This document shows positions 7,875-15,233 of a stretch of 39,100 bases of DNA, piece by piece (within the stretch, counting starts at the first letter, position 1; every line of letters starts with the position of its first letter). Position numbers and translations under genes: made by a program. The stretch comes from Nitrososphaerales archaeon. Lineage in GTDB: Archaea; Thermoproteota; Nitrososphaeria; Nitrososphaerales; Gagatemarchaeaceae. The notes under the pieces were generated by a model that was not told the DNA's origin, made no database searches, and saw nothing but the letters and a program-made list of their open reading frames with translations. The stretch is from contig JACWAI010000079.1 in assembly GCA_014874415.1 (NCBI GenBank), positions 1 through 39,100 on the forward strand, in the 5' to 3' direction.

Positions 7875-8279
7875 ATGTCGGAAGAAGAGCTGCTCGCTGA
7901 CCGCTGGGCCGTCTGTCACATCTACTCGTCGTATAACAACACGATAGTTCACATCACCGACCTTACGGGCGCAGAGACGATAGCCTTCTCTTCGGGCGGG
8001 AGGCACGTGAAGGCAGACAGGTTCGAGTCTTCCCCATACGCGGCCATGCGGAGCGCGTCGGCCGCTTCTGATGTAGCGAAGTCGAAGGGGATAACAGCGG
8101 TACACATCAAGGTCAGGGCTGTCGGCGGGACGGGCCCGAGGACCCCTGGTCCCGGCGCCCAGGCAGCCATCCGCGCCATCGCAAGGGCCGGGTTCAAGAT
8201 AGGACGGATCGAGGACGCCACCCCGATTCCTCACGACACGACGAGGAAGAAGGGCGGGCGCAGAGGCAGAAGGGCCTAG
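7875..8279 (+). CDS. rps11: Small ribosomal subunit protein uS11
   Basis: S11 of the 30S platform. Diagnostic sequences are [47 protein letters not shown] and the C-terminal [20 protein letters not shown]. The length is 134 residues and the start is ATG at 7875. It ends three bases before the convergent stop of the winged-helix regulator. In most archaea rpoD follows here; the break in that order is genuine in this sequence. Confidence 0.96.
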   Translation: MSEEELLADRWAVCHIYSSYNNTIVHITDLTGAETIAFSSGGRHVKADRFESSPYAAMRSASAASDVAKSKGITAVHIKVRAVGGTGPRTPGPGAQAAIRAIARAGFKIGRIEDATPIPHDTTRKKGGRRGRRA

Positions 8280-8282
8280 CCC

Positions 8283-9233
8283 CTAGAGCAGCTTCAGCAC
8301 GTCGACGGAGTCCACCTTTCCGTCTCCGTCCCTGTCTATCCCCCGGAGGAGCGCGACGAAGTCCCCGGCCCTGTAGTTCTGGAAGAGCGCGTCGGGGAAG
8401 TTGCAGACCCCTATGATGGCCGCCTTGGTCCCAGCTCCCGTAAGCCCCGCGGCGATGATGCACGTCTTGCTGGGGTCCCAGGGGTTCTTCACCTTCTCCA
8501 CGATGCAGTCGAACTCGGAGCCGTAGGTCTTTCCTCCATCGTCGACTATGGAGCCCCAGAAACCCCCCTGGGAGAAACGGACCTTGAGGTGGGGGTTGAG
8601 CTCTTCGGCCACCACGTTCGTCCTCGGACCCCCGACGATCAGCAGGTTCGACGCCATCAGCTTCTCCGCCCTGAGGTCCACGTCCAGCTTGACCGGGAAC
8701 TTCGACGGGAGTGTGACGAACTGGCCCAGGGCGAATCCGAGCTGCACCGCGTAATGGCCGTCCCTTGCCTGGGTCCCGGCTTCCCCGTGCTGCAGGGGCG
8801 AACCGACGACGATGCACCCGTCGAACTCCCCATCGACCAAGAACTCCCTGAAGAAGCGGCCGAGCGCCTTCGACCTGCTCGACGACCTCAGCGTGGGCAT
8901 CTGCTCCCCCTTGACTGGGAACTCGACGGCGTACCCGTCTGATGCCAGGGCGAAGAGGTTCGCCTCCCCTCCCCTGATCTGCTCGCTCCTGACCCTGGAG
9001 ATGAGGCCCGCCTTCTCCAGCCTCCCGATGTGATAGTACACGGTCTGATGATGAGCGTCCAGGGCCCTGGCCATCTCGGCGGGATATTTCGGGCCCGACG
9101 AGAGCAGAGACAGTATCTTCTGGCCCACCCTCCCTGAAGCGGGCCTGAAACCGTCGGGCCTGTCGGAGACGAGGACGCGCTTGACGAGGCTCCCCTTCGA
9201 CTTCGGGTCGAAGAGTATCTTCTCTTTCGCCAT
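8283..9233 (-). CDS. Winged-helix regulator with S-layer-like domain and EF-hand
   Basis: Predicted DNA-binding protein of 316 residues. Residues about 35-100 form an ArsR-like winged helix (KILSLLSSGPKYPAEMARAL, then HQTVYYHIGRLEKAGLI). Residues about 120-295 resemble the conserved region of archaeal S-layer proteins: LIVGGPRTN, a Gly-rich stretch, VKNPWDP and IIAAGLTGAGTKAAIIG. The last residues, DRDGDGKVDSVD at 300-311, fit a canonical EF-hand/dockerin calcium loop with acidic residues at 1, 3, 5, 9 and 12. ATG at 9233 is chosen because a TATA box lies about 27 bases upstream; a longer in-frame start at 9275 would include that box. No signal peptide is seen, so it is probably cytoplasmic. 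It may sense a sugar or calcium, but the ligand is unknown. Confidence 0.8.
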   Translation of the reverse strand: MAKEKILFDPKSKGSLVKRVLVSDRPDGFRPASGRVGQKILSLLSSGPKYPAEMARALDAHHQTVYYHIGRLEKAGLISRVRSEQIRGGEANLFALASDGYAVEFPVKGEQMPTLRSSSRSKALGRFFREFLVDGEFDGCIVVGSPLQHGEAGTQARDGHYAVQLGFALGQFVTLPSKFPVKLDVDLRAEKLMASNLLIVGGPRTNVVAEELNPHLKVRFSQGGFWGSIVDDGGKTYGSEFDCIVEKVKNPWDPSKTCIIAAGLTGAGTKAAIIGVCNFPDALFQNYRAGDFVALLRGIDRDGDGKVDSVDVLKLL

Positions 9234-9257
9234 GTGCCCCCGGGGGAGACAGACCCT

Positions 9258-9265
9258 ACATAAAC
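9258..9265 (-). promoter_or_regulatory. TATA box of the winged-helix regulator
   Basis: GTTTATGT read on the minus strand is centred about 28 bases before the ATG at 9233, predicting a leaderless or nearly leaderless transcript. It excludes the longer start at 9275. Confidence 0.6.
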
Positions 9266-9268
9266 GGC

Positions 9269-9317
9269 TTTGCATGGTGGCAGGCCCCGTGGATTATCTG
9301 AAGCCGACCCATGCAAA
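9269..9317. promoter_or_regulatory. Inverted repeat in the regulator/glmS divergent promoter, candidate operator
   Basis: TTTGCATGG at 9269-9277 and its exact inverse CCATGCAAA at 9309-9317 are separated by 31 bases. The first half-site abuts the regulator TATA box on its upstream side, where TFB would bind. The second lies about 38 bases upstream of the glmS TATA box. The layout suits autoregulation plus control of glmS by the adjacent winged-helix protein, but binding is only inferred. Confidence 0.4.
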
Positions 9318-9354
9318 AGATTGCTTGCAGAGTACAGTACAATGTTGGTCGGGG

Positions 9355-9360
9355 TTTAAA
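9355..9360 (+). promoter_or_regulatory. TATA box of glmS
   Basis: TTTAAA, preceded by GGGG, is centred about 30 bases before the glmS ATG at 9387, implying a leader of only a few bases. Confidence 0.6.
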
Positions 9361-9386
9361 GGGCCAGAGAAAGATTCCGGTAGTAA

Positions 9387-11153
9387 ATGTGCGGCATCGT
9401 GGGCTGCGTTGCCGAGGAGCCCGTGGCTGAGATCCTGCTTGAAGGTCTGAAGCGCGTCGAGTACAGGGGGTATGACTCGGTTGGAATGGCCACGATATCA
9501 GGGGGCAAGTTCGGGGTTCGGAAGGGCGTTGGCAGAGTGGCCGAGGTGGAAGAGAGGCTCCAAATGTCTAGGCTACCAGGTGACGCGGGCATGGCCCACA
9601 GTCGCTGGGCAACCCATGGTGGGGTCACGGACCAGAACGCACATCCCCACGCATCGTGCAGGGAATCGGTAGCTGTCATCCACAACGGCATCATAGAGAA
9701 CTACGTGCCGCTGAAGAAGGCCCTTTCGTCCAGGGGGCACAGGTTCAGGAGCGAGACCGACACCGAGGTCATCGCACACATCATCGAGGATGAGTACAAG
9801 AGGCTCCGGGACCCGGTTAAAGCGACCCTGGCGGGGACGAAGAAGTTGAAAGGGCAGTACGCCATGGCGGTGATGTTCCAGGACAGGCCGGACGTCATGA
9901 TAGGGGCGCGCAAGGACGCGCCGCTCATCGTCGGGGTCGGGGACGGGAAGATGTTCCTAGCCAGCGACGTCCTGGCTTTCATCGGTCACACGGACAGGAC
10001 CATATTCCTCGACAACCTCGAAGTCGTGGAGCTCACGAAGGACAGGGTAAGGATATTCGGACCCCAGGGCAAGGAGGTCAGGCGGAAGCCCACCCAGGTC
10101 GCCTGGGAGCTCTCCGACGTGTCCAAGAGCGACTTCGCCCACTACACCCTCAAGGAGATCAACGAGCAGCCAAAGACCGTGCTGACCGCCTCGGTTCAGG
10201 ACCCGGCGAAGCTGGAAGCGTTCGCGAAGGCGATCAGGAAGGCGAAGTCCCTCTACATCACGGCGTCCGGGACGTCCTATCACGCAGGCCTCCTGATGAA
10301 GTTCAGGCTGAACAAGGAAGCAAAGATCAGGGTGGACACCGTCGTCGCCGGCGAGCTGAAGGAGCACGCCGGTTTCCTCGGGAAGGGCTCCGTCGTCGTC
10401 GCGTTCTCGCAGAGCGGGGAGACAGCCGACGTGATGGAGGCGGTCAAGGAGGCGAAGAAGCACGGGGCCAGGGTCTTCTCCATCGTCAACGCAGCGGGGT
10501 CCACGCTGGCGCGGGAGAGCGACGGGGTCCTGCTCCTGAACTGCGGACCGGAGGTGGGGGTGGCGGCCACGAAAAGCTTCACCGCCCAGGTGGTGGTGGC
10601 CAACCTGGTGGTAGACGCGGTCCTGGGGAAGAGGAGGTCGAACGGTTTCAAGGAGCTCTCCGAGGCCGTGGCCGAGACGCTGAAGTGCGACGAGCAGATC
10701 AGAGACCTGGTGTACGAGTACTCGAGCAGGCCCGACTTTTACTTCGTGGCCAGGGGGTACGAGAGCCCTGTGGCCATGGAGGGGGCGCTGAAGCTGAAAG
10801 AGCTTTCGTACATACACGCCGAAGGGATGCCGGCGAGCGAGCTCAAGCACGGAACGCTTGCCCTCATCGAGAAGGGGACGCCGGTGGTCGTGCTGAACCC
10901 AAGCGGGAGCCTTCACGCCGACACTCTCTCCAATGCCGAAGAGCTCAGGGCGAGGGGCGCGGACGTGATAGGAGTGTCAGATGTGAAGGACGAGGTGTAC
11001 CGGCATTTCGTAAGGGTGCCCAAGGTCCAGCCCAAGTTCGCCCCGATAGTCGAGTCGATCCCGCTGCAGCTCCTCGCCTATCACATGAGCGTTGCGAAGC
11101 GCAACGACCCGGACTATCCGAGGAACCTCGCGAAATCTGTAACAGTAAAGTGA
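9387..11153 (+). CDS. glmS: Glutamine-fructose-6-phosphate aminotransferase (isomerizing)
   Basis: GlmS makes glucosamine-6-phosphate from fructose-6-phosphate and glutamine, the first step to UDP-GlcNAc for surface glycans. The protein begins MCGIVGCVAEE, so Cys2 becomes the N-terminal nucleophile of the class II glutaminase domain (about residues 1-220). RGYDSVGMA and HNGIIENY are also typical. Two SIS sugar-isomerase domains follow, with SGTSYHAG, SQSGETADVMEA and the C-terminal MSVAKRNDPDYPRNLAKSVT. The length is 588 residues. It is transcribed alone from a TATA box just upstream, divergent from the winged-helix regulator, which is a candidate controller. Confidence 0.97.
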   Translation: MCGIVGCVAEEPVAEILLEGLKRVEYRGYDSVGMATISGGKFGVRKGVGRVAEVEERLQMSRLPGDAGMAHSRWATHGGVTDQNAHPHASCRESVAVIHNGIIENYVPLKKALSSRGHRFRSETDTEVIAHIIEDEYKRLRDPVKATLAGTKKLKGQYAMAVMFQDRPDVMIGARKDAPLIVGVGDGKMFLASDVLAFIGHTDRTIFLDNLEVVELTKDRVRIFGPQGKEVRRKPTQVAWELSDVSKSDFAHYTLKEINEQPKTVLTASVQDPAKLEAFAKAIRKAKSLYITASGTSYHAGLLMKFRLNKEAKIRVDTVVAGELKEHAGFLGKGSVVVAFSQSGETADVMEAVKEAKKHGARVFSIVNAAGSTLARESDGVLLLNCGPEVGVAATKSFTAQVVVANLVVDAVLGKRRSNGFKELSEAVAETLKCDEQIRDLVYEYSSRPDFYFVARGYESPVAMEGALKLKELSYIHAEGMPASELKHGTLALIEKGTPVVVLNPSGSLHADTLSNAEELRARGADVIGVSDVKDEVYRHFVRVPKVQPKFAPIVESIPLQLLAYHMSVAKRNDPDYPRNLAKSVTVK

Positions 11154-11178
11154 AGAGCCGCCTGTCGCCTCGTAACGC

Positions 11179-11184
11179 AATTAA
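11179..11184 (+). promoter_or_regulatory. TATA-like box of the deoxyhypusine synthase gene
   Basis: AATTAA centred 26.5 bases before the GTG at 11208 predicts a leaderless transcript. The spacing equals that of guaB in this window. Confidence 0.5.
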
Positions 11185-11207
11185 GCAAACCCCGCAGACG
11201 CCCTGAT

Positions 11208-12227
11208 GTGGTATCGAAGAAGGAAGTTCTTTCAAAACCGGTCTCGACCATCGAGGTAGGGAAGAAGAGCGTCTCGGCACTGCTGGACGAGATGTCACAG
11301 ACAGGCTTCCAGGGGAAGAAGCTTGGAGAAGTCGCGAAGATATGGACGGAGATGGCGAAGGCGAAGGGCCTGACCGTCTTCCTCGGCCTGACTGGCTCGC
11401 TCAGCACCACTGGGCAATGGAAGATAATCCGATGGCTCATCGAGAAGAGGTACGTGGACGTCGTAGTGAGCACGGGCGCGAACATCTCCGAGGACATACT
11501 GGAGGCGCTCGGGTACCACTACTACCAGGGGACCTGGCTCGCTGACGACGAAGAGCTCCTGAAGTTGAAGGTCGACAGGTTCTACGACATATACGCCGAC
11601 GAGATGCAGTATAGGAAGCTGGAGAGGACGATCTACAGCTATGCCAACACCCTGGACGAGAGCAAGGTCTACTCCACGAGAGAGTTCCTGCATGGTTTCG
11701 GGGCGTTCCAGGACAAGAAGGGGATCGACAGCATCACTGCCGCAGCCTACAGGGCCAAGGTGCCTGTCTACTCCCCCGGGCTGATAGACAGCGGCTATGG
11801 GGTCGCCCTCAGCCTCCTCAGGAGGGAGAAGGGTAAGATGATCAGGCTGGACCAGACCAAGGACATGGAAGAGCTGGCGCAGATCGCGGAGAAGACGAAG
11901 AGGACAGGGGTGGTCTACCTCGGCGGCGGGGTCCCCAAGGACACGATACAGCTCTCGACAATTATCAAGTCCCTTTCGAAGGGAGGGGAGGAGGAGACGC
12001 CCCACGAGTTCGCCATACAGGTCACGGCCGACAGCCCGCAGTGGGGAGGCCTATCGGGGTGCACCCTGGAGGAGGCGATAAGCTGGGGGAAGATCTCGTC
12101 GCAGGCCAAGAAGGCGGTCCTCTATGCTGACATCACCCTCGCGCTCCCCCTGGTGGCCCACGCGCTCAACGAGAAGGCGGACGGAAGGTCGGACCCGCCT
12201 GACCTCTCTTGGGTCTTCAAGAACTAG
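11208..12227 (+). CDS. dys: Deoxyhypusine synthase
   Basis: The enzyme transfers the butylamine group of spermidine to a lysine of the translation factor aIF5A. The family core is present: GLTGSLSTTGQWKIIRWLIE, VSTGANISEDILEALG, YSPGLIDSGYG, LGGGVPKD, and GLSGCTLEEAISWGKISS carrying the catalytic lysine at residue 295. The length of 339 residues is normal. The start is GTG at 11208, in the position expected for a leaderless mRNA relative to the upstream AATTAA. The related homospermidine synthase-like group cannot be fully excluded, but the intact WGK site favours deoxyhypusine synthase. Its substrate aIF5A is not encoded in the window. Confidence 0.93.
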   Translation: MVSKKEVLSKPVSTIEVGKKSVSALLDEMSQTGFQGKKLGEVAKIWTEMAKAKGLTVFLGLTGSLSTTGQWKIIRWLIEKRYVDVVVSTGANISEDILEALGYHYYQGTWLADDEELLKLKVDRFYDIYADEMQYRKLERTIYSYANTLDESKVYSTREFLHGFGAFQDKKGIDSITAAAYRAKVPVYSPGLIDSGYGVALSLLRREKGKMIRLDQTKDMEELAQIAEKTKRTGVVYLGGGVPKDTIQLSTIIKSLSKGGEEETPHEFAIQVTADSPQWGGLSGCTLEEAISWGKISSQAKKAVLYADITLALPLVAHALNEKADGRSDPPDLSWVFKN

Positions 12228-12259
12228 GCAGCGGAAGTCAGGACGGAAGGCGGCCAGCG

Positions 12260-13474
12260 TCAGAGCTCGACCGTCTTTGACCTTTCTTCTCCATGGGACA
12301 CCAGCCTGACACGCACCCGGAGCTCGTTCTCGAGGTATTCGACGAACCTCTTCTCTGCGGCGGGGAGTCCATGGTCGTAGCTCGCGCCGTAGAAGGAGAA
12401 AGGAGATTCGTAGACCGGCTCCACCTCGGAGAGATGCGCGAGGGACGCCTGGAAGTCGGAGGTCTCCGACCCGTCCCGCCTGTAGGCGACGCAGACCTTG
12501 AAGTCCTTCACCTGGGAAAGGACGTCGACCTTCGAGAGGGCCAGCTCCGAGGTCCCGTTGAGCTTGACGGTGTATCTCAGCGCCACGAGGTCTATCCACC
12601 CCACGCGGCGGGGACGTCCCGTGGTGGCGCCGTATTCGTTGCCCACTGACCTGATGGTTTCTGCGAGGGGCCCTGTTATCTCCGTGGGGAATGGGCCCCC
12701 GCCGACCCTGGTCGCGTAGCTCTTCGTGACGCCGAGGGACTTCCCGACCAAGGTGTGAGAGATGCCGAGGGCTGCGGGTATGTAGCCCGTCGTGGTGTGG
12801 GTGCTCGTCACGTAGGGGTAGGACCCGTGGAGCAGATCCAGGAGGGAGCCCTGCGACCCCTCGAAGAGGACGGACCCCCCGCTCTCGGATAGCTCGACGA
12901 TCCGCCTGCTGACGTCTCCGACCATGCCCCGCAGGAGCGCCTTCGAGTCCTCAGCCCAGGCGACAAGGCCGGCCGGGTCGACCCCGAGCTTCTGATAGAA
13001 CTTGGAGAGGGCGCTGAAGTCGAACCCCGCGATAAGGTCTGAGGCCCGGGGGGACAGCCGGAGGGCCCTGAGGGCGTAGGCAGGGCCTATGCCCCGCTTC
13101 GTGGTGCCGATGGCGGCAGGGCCCCTCATCTCTTCAAGGACCTTGTCCAGCTCCTTGTCCTGCGGGGAGACAAGGCTGCACCTGCCGTCGACAAGCATCT
13201 TCTTCCTCAGTTCGTCAGGGAGGAGGGAGAGCTCTTCTCTGAGGACCGCCGGGTCGACCACCACCCCGGCGCCTATCAGGAGCTCCTTTCCCTTGAAAGC
13301 CCCGGACGGGATGAGATGGAAGGTGTGCTTTCTGGTGCCTATCACGACGGTGTGCCCGGCGTTGCTCCCCCCGCTGTACCTGGCGACGGCGTCGTACCCT
13401 CCCGCCAGGTAGTCAACGATCTTTCCCTTGCCTTCGTCCCCCCACTGGAGACCCACGACAGAGAGGTTGGGCGT
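12260..13474 (-). CDS. purA: Adenylosuccinate synthetase, probable ACG start
   Basis: PurA joins IMP and aspartate with GTP hydrolysis on the way to AMP. The signature VVGLQWGDEGKGKIVDYLAG is at the N-terminus, followed by SNAGHTVV, KRGIGPAY and ESQGSLLD-like FEGSQGSLLDLLHG and YPYVTSTHTTTG. The first ATG/GTG/TTG in frame is GTG at 13456, which falls inside the conserved first beta strand. Extending to ACG at 13474 gives M-P-N-L-S-V-V-G-L-Q-W-G-D-E, the family N-terminus (404 residues). No standard or table-11 alternative start lies between that ACG and the guaB stop, two bases upstream. An AGAGGG element lies about nine bases before the ACG. It is translated after guaB, so both branches from IMP share one transcript. 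The function is sure; the start is inferred. Confidence 0.93.
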   Translation of the reverse strand, partial: TPNLSVVGLQWGDEGKGKIVDYLAGGYDAVARYSGGSNAGHTVVIGTRKHTFHLIPSGAFKGKELLIGAGVVVDPAVLREELSLLPDELRKKMLVDGRCSLVSPQDKELDKVLEEMRGPAAIGTTKRGIGPAYALRALRLSPRASDLIAGFDFSALSKFYQKLGVDPAGLVAWAEDSKALLRGMVGDVSRRIVELSESGGSVLFEGSQGSLLDLLHGSYPYVTSTHTTTGYIPAALGISHTLVGKSLGVTKSYATRVGGGPFPTEITGPLAETIRSVGNEYGATTGRPRRVGWIDLVALRYTVKLNGTSELALSKVDVLSQVKDFKVCVAYRRDGSETSDFQASLAHLSEVEPVYESPFSFYGASYDHGLPAAEKRFVEYLENELRVRVRLVSHGEERSKTVEL

Positions 13475-13475
13475 G

Positions 13476-14951
13476 CTAGATGACCCTCTGTATGTCGTGG
13501 GGGAGGCTCTCCTTGTGCCCCGCGGAGGTTATCCGCATGAACTCGGCCTTCGCCCTCAGCTCGGGAAAATCGTGAGCCCCGGAGTAGCTCATCCCCGACC
13601 TCAGGCCTCCGACGAGCTGCTTGACGACCTCGTCCACCCTCCCTTTGTAAGGGATGAGCCCTTCGACCCCTTCGGGGACGCTTTCTTCTATCACCTCTTC
13701 GATGAGCTCGTCCTCCTTCGGCCCGGTGCTCTGCGCCTCTCTGACCCTCCTGTCGACGGTCGCCGCCAGAGACGCCATCCCCCTGGTGAGCTTGTACCTC
13801 ACCCCGTCCCTCAGCACAGTGGGCCCTGGGCTCTCCTCCGTCCCTGCGAACAGGCTCCCTATCATGACCGAAGACGCGCCCGCGGCAAGAGCCTTCGTGA
13901 CGTCCCCGGGGTTCCTCACCCCCCCGTCCCCGATTATGGGGATGCTGCTCCCCTCCGCCCCGGCGACGCTGTCCATGATGGCCGTGAGCTGAGGGACCCC
14001 GGAGCCCGTGACCACCCTCGTCACGCAGATGCTCCCTGACCCGACCCCCACCTTGACCGCGTCGGCCCCGGCACCGATGAGGTCCGAGGCGCCCTTCGCC
14101 GTCGCCACGTTGCCTGCCACCACTTCGACGTCCCCCAGCTCCTTCTTGATCGCCTTCACGGCGTCGACGGCGTACGAGGAGTGGCCGTGGGCGATGTCGA
14201 CGACGAGGGCGTCGGCGCCGGCGCCGAGGAGCTTCTCGGACCTGACCAGGAAGTCAGACTTCACCCCGACCGCGGCCGCCACCCTCAGCCTCCCCTTGGA
14301 GTCCTTCGTGGCCATCGGGAACTGCCGCCTCTTCATGATGTCCTTCGACGTGATCAGGCCTGCGAGCCTTCCTCCCCCGTCGACGAGGGGGAGTTTCTCG
14401 ATCTTGTTCTCGTGCAGTATCTTGCGCGCCTGCTCGAGCCTGACCCCCTTCCTAGCGGTGATCAGCCTGCGGGCCGGCGTCATCACCTTCCTGACTTTCC
14501 TCCCTGGTTCGTCTTCGAGGGTGATGTCGCGCTTCGTGAGGAGGCCCAGGATCTTGCCCCCCTTCTCGACTATGACGATCCCCCCCACCCCCCGCTCCCT
14601 CATGATGTCCCAGGCTTCCTTTATGGTGTCGCCGGGGCCAAGCGTCACCGGGTCCTCTATTACGACCCCCTCGGACCGCTTTACCTTGAGGACCTCGCTC
14701 ACCTCTTCTTCGACTGTGAGGAAGCGGTGGATGACGCCGATGCCCCCGAGGCGGGCTATCGCTATGGCCATGGTGGACTCTGTGACCGTGTCCATGTTGG
14801 CGCTCACTATCGGGATGGCGAGGCTGATCTTTCGCGTGAACCTAGTATGCGTGTCGGCGTCCCTTCTGGACTTCACGTCTGAGAACTTTGGGACAAGGAG
14901 GACGTCGTCGAAAGTGAGGCCGACTCTCATTCCTGAGGCGGAATCCTTCAC
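13476..14951 (-). CDS. guaB: Inosine-5'-monophosphate dehydrogenase
   Basis: GuaB oxidises IMP to XMP with NAD, committing to GMP. The 491-residue protein has [13 protein letters not shown] at the N-terminus, two CBS domains at about residues 95-215 ([41 protein letters not shown]), and the catalytic loop [14 protein letters not shown] with its cysteine, then [14 protein letters not shown]. The GTG start at 14951 lies 26.5 bases from a TATTAA box, so the transcript is predicted to be leaderless; ATG at 14930 is an internal alternative. It precedes purA in a two-gene IMP-branch operon. Confidence 0.95.
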   Translation of the reverse strand: MKDSASGMRVGLTFDDVLLVPKFSDVKSRRDADTHTRFTRKISLAIPIVSANMDTVTESTMAIAIARLGGIGVIHRFLTVEEEVSEVLKVKRSEGVVIEDPVTLGPGDTIKEAWDIMRERGVGGIVIVEKGGKILGLLTKRDITLEDEPGRKVRKVMTPARRLITARKGVRLEQARKILHENKIEKLPLVDGGGRLAGLITSKDIMKRRQFPMATKDSKGRLRVAAAVGVKSDFLVRSEKLLGAGADALVVDIAHGHSSYAVDAVKAIKKELGDVEVVAGNVATAKGASDLIGAGADAVKVGVGSGSICVTRVVTGSGVPQLTAIMDSVAGAEGSSIPIIGDGGVRNPGDVTKALAAGASSVMIGSLFAGTEESPGPTVLRDGVRYKLTRGMASLAATVDRRVREAQSTGPKEDELIEEVIEESVPEGVEGLIPYKGRVDEVVKQLVGGLRSGMSYSGAHDFPELRAKAEFMRITSAGHKESLPHDIQRVI

Positions 14952-14974
14952 TTGACTTCGCCTTGTTCCCAGGG

Positions 14975-14980
14975 TTAATA
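14975..14980 (-). promoter_or_regulatory. TATA box of guaB
   Basis: TATTAA on the minus strand, centred 26.5 bases before the GTG start codon at 14951. It is a useful internal yardstick for leaderless genes in this genome. Confidence 0.6.
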
Positions 14981-14997
14981 GTCGTTGTGGAGAGAAG

Positions 14998-15138
14998 CGC
15001 CGGGACAGGGACTTTCCCCTTCTCCATGGAGAAGGATTTGAACCCTGATTTCCGTTTCCGGAAACAGGCTAGCCAGCTGGGAGGTTCCAGGCCTACGCAG
15101 TCGATCTTCTGCGCCCTACCAGATTAGGCGATCCCGGC
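14998..15138 (-). tRNA. tRNA-Ser (anticodon GGA) with three predicted introns
   Basis: The 141-base gene folds to an 86-base serine tRNA once three inserts are removed. The acceptor GCCGGGA at the 5' end pairs fully with TCCCGGC at 15005-14999, and the discriminator is G, as in archaeal tRNA-Ser. The D-arm is GCCT/GGGC with loop AATCTGGTA. The anticodon arm is TAGGC-CTGGAA-A-GCCTG, with GGA at 15088-15086. The long variable arm TTTCCG-GAAA-CGGAAA is a perfect six-pair hairpin. The T-arm is CAGGG-TTCAAAT-CCCTG. Predicted introns are 15112-15097 (16 nt, at position 25/26 or 26/27), 15084-15071 (14 nt, canonical 37/38) and 15035-15011 (25 nt, in the T-arm). Exact ends can shift by a base or two because of repeated G or C. 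CCA is not encoded. Confidence 0.88.
15018..15035. repeat. 18-base perfect palindrome inside the T-arm intron
   Basis: CCTTCTCCATGGAGAAGG is its own reverse complement and occupies most of the third predicted tRNA intron. In the precursor RNA it would form a self-contained stem directly next to the T-loop, consistent with presenting a bulge-helix-bulge site to the archaeal splicing endonuclease. Confidence 0.75.
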
Positions 15139-15162
15139 GTTCGCTGGGCCGAGAAAAGCTGC

Positions 15163-15168
15163 TTAAAA
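15163..15168 (-). promoter_or_regulatory. TATA box of the tRNA-Ser gene
   Basis: TTTTAA on the minus strand is centred about 27 bases before the mature 5' end at 15138, so transcription should begin at or next to the first tRNA base. Confidence 0.6.
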
Positions 15169-15233
15169 CCTCAACACAGACGATGCGCTTGTCCAAGGAA
15201 CCTCCGGCTGGAAGGGGATGAAGGGCGTTTTTC

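Noticed and set aside
9301-9340. Possible C/D box guide RNA between the regulator and glmS
   Set aside because: No paired C (RUGAUGA) and D (CUGA) boxes with proper spacing could be found on either strand.
9957-10916. A 319-codon minus-strand frame inside glmS
   Set aside because: It is fully antisense to a conserved enzyme, and the translation shows no family features.
14008-14955. A 315-codon plus-strand frame antisense to guaB
   Set aside because: It is a Ser/Thr/Pro-rich shadow; guaB on the opposite strand has all catalytic motifs.
15079-15112. A CGCAG...CTGCG stem with T-CGA read as the anticodon arm, giving tRNA-Ser(CGA)
   Set aside because: It gives an eight-base loop with wrong bases around the anticodon and leaves the rest unpaired. 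Treating it as an intron restores a full TAGGC/GCCTG stem with GGA.
14998-15138. tRNA pseudogene, because the T-arm looks broken
   Set aside because: Removing 25 bases restores a perfect CAGGG/CCCTG T-stem and leaves the fully paired acceptor stem.
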